Positions 1 to 5,760 of a DNA stretch of 5,760 nt are shown here, one piece after another. This DNA is from an uncultured Opitutia bacterium. Its GTDB lineage: Bacteria; Verrucomicrobiota; Verrucomicrobiia; Opitutales; UBA953. A program made the position numbers and the translations under genes. The notes beneath the pieces were generated by a model, which worked only from the letters and a program-made list of their open reading frames with translations, had not been told where the DNA came from and did not search any database. The stretch lies in contig CAIKRN010000023.1 of NCBI GenBank assembly GCA_903829855.1, positions 1 through 5,760 on the forward strand. The letters are read 5' to 3'. Every line of letters starts with the position of its first letter. Within the stretch, counting starts at the first letter, position 1.

Positions 1-695
1 CCCAGACCGTCGAGGCCGCCGAGAAGCAACGCGGCAGCCGCGTCTTCACGGCCACCGAGCTCCAAGGGCTCGCCGACACCCACGCCATCCTCCTCGTCGA
101 AATCGACGGCCACCCGGCCGCACTAGCGGAGGATGCAGTGAAAGTCCGGGCCTGGATCAGCCGCCACGCCATCGCCTTCCGTGAGACCGACGTCGAAGCC
201 GAAGCCGAAGCTCTTTGGGACATCCGCCGCACCTGCTCGCAAGCGATGTATTCGCTGGGTAACGCGAAACTCAACGAAGATATCGTCGTCCCCTTCCGGT
301 CCTATGTTGAGCTCATCCGCTACACGCGCGAAGTCCGCGACCGGATCGGCCTGGCAACGCCGACCTTTGGCCACGCGGCCGACGGCAACTTCCATGTTCA
401 TATCATGTATGACCGGGACAATCCCGAGCATTGCCGCAAAGCGGAGAAAGCCATCCACGAAGTGATGACCAAAGTCGTGGAACTCGGTGGAGCCATCACG
501 GGCGAACATGGCATTGGCATCGCGAAATCTCCTTTCCTCCGCCTGCAGCATACGCCCGCCGAAATTGGAGCGATGATGGCAGTCAAGCAGGCTCTCGATC
601 CCAACGGCATCCTCGCCCCTGGCCAGATTTTCGACCCGCTTAACGTCTGGGAACATCGTCCGGTGAAGGTGACACTGCCTTGGGATAAGCACTGA
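1..695 (+). CDS. FAD-linked 2-hydroxyacid oxidase, GlcD/D-lactate dehydrogenase type, C-terminal half (5' end outside window)
   Basis: The gene enters from the left edge. The frame is open from base 3, giving 230 codons before TGA. An internal GTG at 138 is not the real start, because homologous sequence continues upstream of it (ILLVEIDG, the usual LLIEVDG-like strand). What is visible is the C-terminal domain of the GlcD/D-lactate dehydrogenase/D-2-hydroxyglutarate dehydrogenase family (FAD-linked oxidase C). In visible-residue numbering, NEDIVVP lies at 91-97, GHAADGNFHVH at 123-133, GEHGIGIAK at 167-175 and DPNGILAPGQIF at 199-210. H124, H131 and E168 match the H-x6-H...E metal and substrate site known in this family. 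The N-terminal FAD-binding (PCMH) domain must lie off the window. The enzyme should oxidise a 2-hydroxy acid such as glycolate or D-lactate to the 2-oxo acid, usually passing electrons to the respiratory chain. The exact substrate cannot be read. After the usual C-terminus it carries a tail ending LPWDKH. The HAD gene starts 3 bp downstream, so the two are probably co-transcribed. Confidence 0.9.
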   Translation, partial: QTVEAAEKQRGSRVFTATELQGLADTHAILLVEIDGHPAALAEDAVKVRAWISRHAIAFRETDVEAEAEALWDIRRTCSQAMYSLGNAKLNEDIVVPFRSYVELIRYTREVRDRIGLATPTFGHAADGNFHVHIMYDRDNPEHCRKAEKAIHEVMTKVVELGGAITGEHGIGIAKSPFLRLQHTPAEIGAMMAVKQALDPNGILAPGQIFDPLNVWEHRPVKVTLPWDKH

Positions 696-698
696 GCC

Positions 699-1364
699 AT
701 GCCCCGCACTGTTGCCGTCTTTGACTGGGACGGAGTCGTCATCGACTCCTCCATCGCCCATGAACGCTCCTGGGAAGCCTTGGCAGCCGAGGAGAAACTT
801 TCGCTACCTGCTGACCATTTCAAACGCGGCTTCGGCAAGCGTAACGAGCTAATCATTCCGGATATCTTGGGCTGGGCTAACGATAAGACTGAGGTGAAGC
901 GCCTCTCCGACCGCAAGGAAGCTCTGTACCGAGATATCGCCCGCACCGGCCATGTTCACCTGCTTCCGGGCGTCCGCGAACTCTGCGGTGCGCTCCATGA
1001 TCTCGGCGTTCCCTGCGTGATCGGCACGTCGACCCACAAGGCGAACCTCGCCCTCTCCTTCGAGTTATTCGGCATCGGCGACTACTTCCTGGGGGCGATC
1101 GCCAGTGAGGATGTTAGCCGCGGCAAGCCCGACCCAGAAGTCTTCCTGAAGGCTTGCGCCCTCGGGGGCGGCGAACCGGCGAGTTCTTTTGTCTTCGAAG
1201 ACTCCTTCTCCGGACTGAAAGCCGGGATCGATGGCGGCTTCATCACGATCGCCCTGGCCACGACCAATACCCGCGAGCAGCTGGTCACCGCTGGCGCCCA
1301 TCGCATTGTGAAGGACCTTTCCGAAGTAGACCCGCAGTGGCTCGCCCGCGGCCGCCTTAGCTGA
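699..1364 (+). CDS. HAD-superfamily hydrolase, beta-phosphoglucomutase / phosphoglycolate phosphatase-like
   Basis: This is a 221-residue protein with all four HAD motifs in order. Motif I is FDWDGVVIDS at 8-17, with nucleophile D9 and acid/base D11. Motif II is IGTST at 108-112, with T110/S111 as the phosphate-binding hydroxyl. Motif III is RGKPDP at 141-146, with K143. Motif IV is VFEDSFSGLKAG at 165-176, with E167/D168 binding Mg2+. Residues of about 18-90 form the helical C1 cap typical of subfamily I, and the length is normal for beta-phosphoglucomutase, Gph and sugar-phosphate phosphatases. There is no signal peptide, so it is cytoplasmic. It should move or remove a phosphate on a small metabolite. 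The substrate is not determined by the motifs, although the upstream glycolate-oxidase-like gene makes phosphoglycolate an attractive guess. The ATG at 699 follows the oxidase stop by 3 bp and puts motif I at the usual distance from the N-terminus. No strong Shine-Dalgarno is seen, which fits translational coupling. The uvrB start lies 1 bp after its stop. Confidence 0.9.
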   Translation: MPRTVAVFDWDGVVIDSSIAHERSWEALAAEEKLSLPADHFKRGFGKRNELIIPDILGWANDKTEVKRLSDRKEALYRDIARTGHVHLLPGVRELCGALHDLGVPCVIGTSTHKANLALSFELFGIGDYFLGAIASEDVSRGKPDPEVFLKACALGGGEPASSFVFEDSFSGLKAGIDGGFITIALATTNTREQLVTAGAHRIVKDLSEVDPQWLARGRLS

Positions 1365-1365
1365 G

Positions 1366-3351
<1,986 letters not shown>

Positions 3352-5082
3352 TCAGCCGAACCGACGACCGAGATCGGCATCGGTCCATTCGACATAAGTA
3401 CGTCGACCCCGCGGGCACGTCCCAGGTTGAGCCGTCCGGAATAAAGACTGCACTAGCTCCATCAGTTCACCTTCAGACATGGCGTCGCCCTTCCGGCGGG
3501 CTTTCCCTACGGCCAGTTTTGCGAGCGCGTCATACGCTAGCGACGGCCGACCAAAGTCGCCCTCCCGACGTGCCATTTCAGCGAGTAAATCGCGTACAAA
3601 ATCTAAGGCGCCCTCCGGCTCGAGCCATGCGGGAAGTGCCGCAATCCTCCAGAAATTACGGCCATATTCTTCGAAATCAAAACCCGCCGACATGAGTAAC
3701 GGAAGGCGTTCACGCAGTACCGCGGCTGGTAGCGGTTCGAGCTCCATCGCCAAAGGCATCAACATGGATTGACTGACTGGCTTCTGTTCGGAGAACTGCT
3801 TAAGGATGGATTCGTAGAGCACACGTTGATGCGCGGCACCGATGTCGAGAATCGCCAACCCCGTCGGAGTCTCAAAGACGGCACGCTCTTCGCGCAGGCG
3901 CGAAAGCAGCCTCCAGCCGAGTCGCACGGCGGGAGCATGTGCAGACGCCACGGGTGCCGGCACCGCCACCCCCGTAGATGTCGGGATGGGAATCGTGGGT
4001 GAAACAGGCGCGGCGATACTGACCACGGGAGCGACTCCCGCGACCAATGGGGCGACCGCCGGCACCGTCTGGGCGGGCAAGCCGTCACCACCGTGCGAAC
4101 GCAGGACGGCGAGCACGGATTCAATCAGAAAATTGCGGACGCGGGCTTCATCACGGAAACGCACCTCGCGCTTAGCGGGGTGGACATTCACATCGACCCA
4201 CGCCGGATCCATTTCGAGGAAAACGAAGGCGAGCGGATATCGGCCCTTAGGGATCAACGTGTGATAGCTCTCCGTCAGCGCAAAGGCCATCGTGCGACTA
4301 TCCACCGGGCGTCCATTCACTACCGTGACCAAGTCCTGCCGAGTGCCACGACTGACCCCAGGCTTCCCGAGGAGCCCACTGAGCTTCATCCCTGGGCGGG
4401 CAAAGACTGGCATGAGCGTTACCTCTTCCGCCACCTGCCGACCCCAGATTTCACGGACGCGATCAAGCAAAGGCGCATTACCCGGCGACCGGAAAATCTC
4501 GCGGCCATCTTCGCGCAAGAGGAACCCAACTTCTGGATGAGCGACTGCATAGAGGCGGACTAGCCGAACAATGTGCGCTGCCTCGGTCTCATCGGACTTC
4601 AGAAACTTGAGTCGCGCCGGGACCGGGTGGAAAAGATTGGCCACCTCAATGCGAGTGCCTGGAGCCATCCCGTGTTCGCGGCAATGGACTAGTTTACCAG
4701 CGTTGACCGAGATTTCCGTGCCAGAGGGCGCCTCCGTCGGGCGGGTTTGCATCGTAAAGCGGGCGACACTTGCGATGGAAGGGAGCGCTTCGCCGCGGAA
4801 ACCAAAAGTGGCAATGCGGTCGAGGTCGGCCGCAATACGAATCTTACTCGTCGCGTGACGCTCCAGACTCAGCAGCGCCTCATCTCCGGTCATGCCCTTC
4901 CCATCATCATCGACAATCATCTGCGCCTTACCCCCGCGGGAGAAGTCTACGGTCACGCGCCGGGCACCAGCGTCGAGCGAGTTCTCCAGCAGTTCCTTGA
5001 CCACCGCGGCGGGCCGCTCAACCACTTCGCCGGCGGCGATTTGGTTAGCGACCGTATCTTCCAGGATGCGGATGGTCGCCAT
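3352..5082 (-). CDS. mutL: DNA mismatch repair protein MutL, with degenerate endonuclease motifs
   Basis: MutL links mismatch recognition by MutS to strand incision and excision. This 576-residue copy has a complete GHKL ATPase: NQIAAGEVVERP at 13-24, catalytic E30 and Mg2+-binding N34 in KELLENSLDAGA, nucleotide-binding D59 in DDDGKGM, RHATSK at 75-80 and GFRGEAL at 94-100. The transducer domain follows, with VNGRPVDSR at 255-263 and VNVHPAKREVRF at 298-309. A Pro/Ala/Val-rich linker spans about 335-385, and the dimerisation domain runs from about 386 to the end. In endonuclease-type MutL the C-terminal domain carries DQHAxxExxxxE, an ACR-type motif and CPHGRP. Here the equivalents are DIGAAHQRVLYE (413-424), LAKLAVGKA (520-528, no Cys) and CPRGRR (556-561). 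Several metal-binding residues are therefore replaced, and nicking activity is doubtful. The ATG at 5082 gives the standard N-terminus and lies 2 bp after the upstream peptidase stop, with only weak Shine-Dalgarno sequence, so translational coupling is likely. Its stop codon abuts that of uvrB. Confidence 0.98.
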   Translation of the reverse strand: MATIRILEDTVANQIAAGEVVERPAAVVKELLENSLDAGARRVTVDFSRGGKAQMIVDDDGKGMTGDEALLSLERHATSKIRIAADLDRIATFGFRGEALPSIASVARFTMQTRPTEAPSGTEISVNAGKLVHCREHGMAPGTRIEVANLFHPVPARLKFLKSDETEAAHIVRLVRLYAVAHPEVGFLLREDGREIFRSPGNAPLLDRVREIWGRQVAEEVTLMPVFARPGMKLSGLLGKPGVSRGTRQDLVTVVNGRPVDSRTMAFALTESYHTLIPKGRYPLAFVFLEMDPAWVDVNVHPAKREVRFRDEARVRNFLIESVLAVLRSHGGDGLPAQTVPAVAPLVAGVAPVVSIAAPVSPTIPIPTSTGVAVPAPVASAHAPAVRLGWRLLSRLREERAVFETPTGLAILDIGAAHQRVLYESILKQFSEQKPVSQSMLMPLAMELEPLPAAVLRERLPLLMSAGFDFEEYGRNFWRIAALPAWLEPEGALDFVRDLLAEMARREGDFGRPSLAYDALAKLAVGKARRKGDAMSEGELMELVQSLFRTAQPGTCPRGRRTYVEWTDADLGRRFG

Positions 5083-5084
5083 AG

Positions 5085-5735
5085 CTACTTCTTGGCCGGC
5101 GCCACCAGTTCAGCCCACGCCTGCTCATACGTCCGCCCATCACAGTGGGAGGCAAAAACCTTGTCCACGGGCACACCCTCGAAGCAGGCCTGATTAAGTT
5201 TCACGATAAGCCCAGGATACTTCTTCTCCGCTTGGGCTAAGAAATAACCAGTCACACGATAAGAGTCCGTAGGCTTGTTCTTGGAGGGGTCGATACGGAT
5301 ACCGAACTTCCCTTTCTCCATCAGCTGAAAGCGAACATAGTCGGCCAGCCCCTCCGTCATCCAGCCTGGGGCCTTGCGGTAACCCTGCAGCACGTGGGTA
5401 AGTTCATGGACGACCAGACCAGCATCATCCGGATGCCCGGCCACCCACGCCGTCGCGACGTTGATTGCCTTACCATCCCAATAAGCGACCCCCTTCATGT
5501 CCCGGAAAATAATCGTGACGGATTTCGGCCGACGTTCGACCGGCACTCCGAGGGCCACCGCCACCTTGGGCTCCCATTCAACCACCAGAGATTCCGAACG
5601 GGCAGCGAAGGCCTTTAGCCGATCGTCCACCCCCTGCTCGGGCAGCTGGACCCGCACCTCCAACGCCGATCCGGCGACAGCAGCCAGCAGGGCTATAATC
5701 ATCAGGGGCCTCATCCCCCGAGCCTTGACCGACAT
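5085..5735 (-). CDS. Secreted zinc metallopeptidase-like protein of the basic secretory protein (BSP) family
   Basis: This 216-residue protein has a hydrophobic N-terminal segment (RPLMIIALLAAVAGSA, 9-24) after positively charged residues. That is a likely Sec signal peptide with cleavage near A24, so the protein should be exported. The mature part resembles the plant basic secretory protein family (PF04450, Peptidase MA clan): VEWEPKVAVALG at 52-63, a DMKGVAYWDGKAINVA stretch at 79-94, HPDDAGLVVHELTHVLQGY at 101-119 and GWMTEGLADYVRF at 124-136. H110 and H114 of HELTH are the expected zinc ligands and E111 the catalytic base. E128 (TEG) is the likely third ligand, by analogy with the NEAISD segment of thermolysin. 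The C-terminal part (TGYFLAQAEKKYPG, LNQACFEG, YEQAWAEL) also fits the family, and about 216 residues is a normal length. Substrate and role are unknown, and proteolysis is inferred from the motif alone. The ATG at 5735 is preferred over an internal ATG at codon 8 because AGGAGG stands 4 nt upstream. mutL follows after 2 bp. Confidence 0.88.
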   Translation of the reverse strand: MSVKARGMRPLMIIALLAAVAGSALEVRVQLPEQGVDDRLKAFAARSESLVVEWEPKVAVALGVPVERRPKSVTIIFRDMKGVAYWDGKAINVATAWVAGHPDDAGLVVHELTHVLQGYRKAPGWMTEGLADYVRFQLMEKGKFGIRIDPSKNKPTDSYRVTGYFLAQAEKKYPGLIVKLNQACFEGVPVDKVFASHCDGRTYEQAWAELVAPAKK

Positions 5736-5739
5736 TGGC

Positions 5740-5745
5740 CCTCCT
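5740..5745 (-). promoter_or_regulatory. Shine-Dalgarno site of the BSP-family peptidase gene
   Basis: On the minus strand the sequence reads AGGAGG, then GCCA, then ATG, a full consensus Shine-Dalgarno with a short 4-nt spacing. It decides the start at 5735 over the internal ATG seven codons later, which has no comparable site. It is the only strong ribosome-binding site I see in the window. The other starts follow closely on an upstream stop codon and look translationally coupled. The promoter for this unit must lie beyond the right edge. Confidence 0.7.
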
Positions 5746-5760
5746 GCAAGTCGAAGGGCG

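Noticed and set aside
138..140. GTG as a true start of the oxidase-like protein
   Set aside because: The frame stays open to the left edge and the upstream residues (ILLVEIDG) match the family, so this is a partial gene and not a short stand-alone protein.
197..211. GCCGAA-type repeat shared with the uvrB segment near 3146-3160
   Set aside because: Both encode Glu-Ala runs with the preferred GC-rich codons. The shared stretch is too short to be a repeat element.
123..761. 212-codon minus-strand open frame over the oxidase gene
   Set aside because: The plus-strand frame carries several family motifs of the FAD-linked oxidase. The antisense frame runs across the oxidase/HAD junction without any recognisable domain.
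4093..4563. 156-codon open frame on the plus strand, antisense to mutL
   Set aside because: mutL on the other strand is unmistakable. The plus-strand product shows no recognisable domain and reads like a shadow of GC-rich codons.

Overview
The window is a dense, GC-rich bacterial chromosome segment with five protein-coding genes and almost no intergenic DNA. I see no mobile element, RNA gene, CRISPR array or phage gene. The gene content does not fix the taxon. A plant-type basic secretory protein peptidase next to mutL, a short MutL with a degenerate endonuclease centre, and the C-terminal tail of the FAD oxidase are compatible with the Planctomycetota/Verrucomicrobiota group. That is a family-level impression with low confidence, not something the sequence proves.

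Layout: positions 1-3351 carry a plus-strand cluster. It holds the 3' half of a GlcD-like FAD-linked 2-hydroxyacid oxidase (to 695), a HAD-superfamily phosphatase/phosphomutase of the beta-phosphoglucomutase/phosphoglycolate phosphatase type (699-1364), and a complete uvrB (1366-3351). The gaps are 3 bp and 1 bp, so the three genes are almost certainly co-transcribed and probably translationally coupled. Positions 3352-5735 carry a minus-strand pair. A secreted HExxH metallopeptidase of the basic secretory protein family (5735 down to 5085) is followed after 2 bp by a complete mutL (5082 down to 3352). The uvrB stop codon and the mutL stop codon touch, with no base between them.

How the genes work together: UvrB (nucleotide excision repair) and MutL (mismatch repair) are housekeeping DNA-repair proteins that sit tail to tail in separate transcription units. 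The oxidase and the HAD enzyme could form a metabolic pair, because phosphoglycolate phosphatase makes the glycolate that GlcD oxidises, but the HAD substrate cannot be read from the sequence. The peptidase has no obvious functional link to MutL.

The most notable point is that MutL keeps a fully canonical N-terminal ATPase but has lost key residues of the C-terminal endonuclease motifs. No clearly new multi-gene system is visible. The region looks like ordinary, tightly packed core genome.
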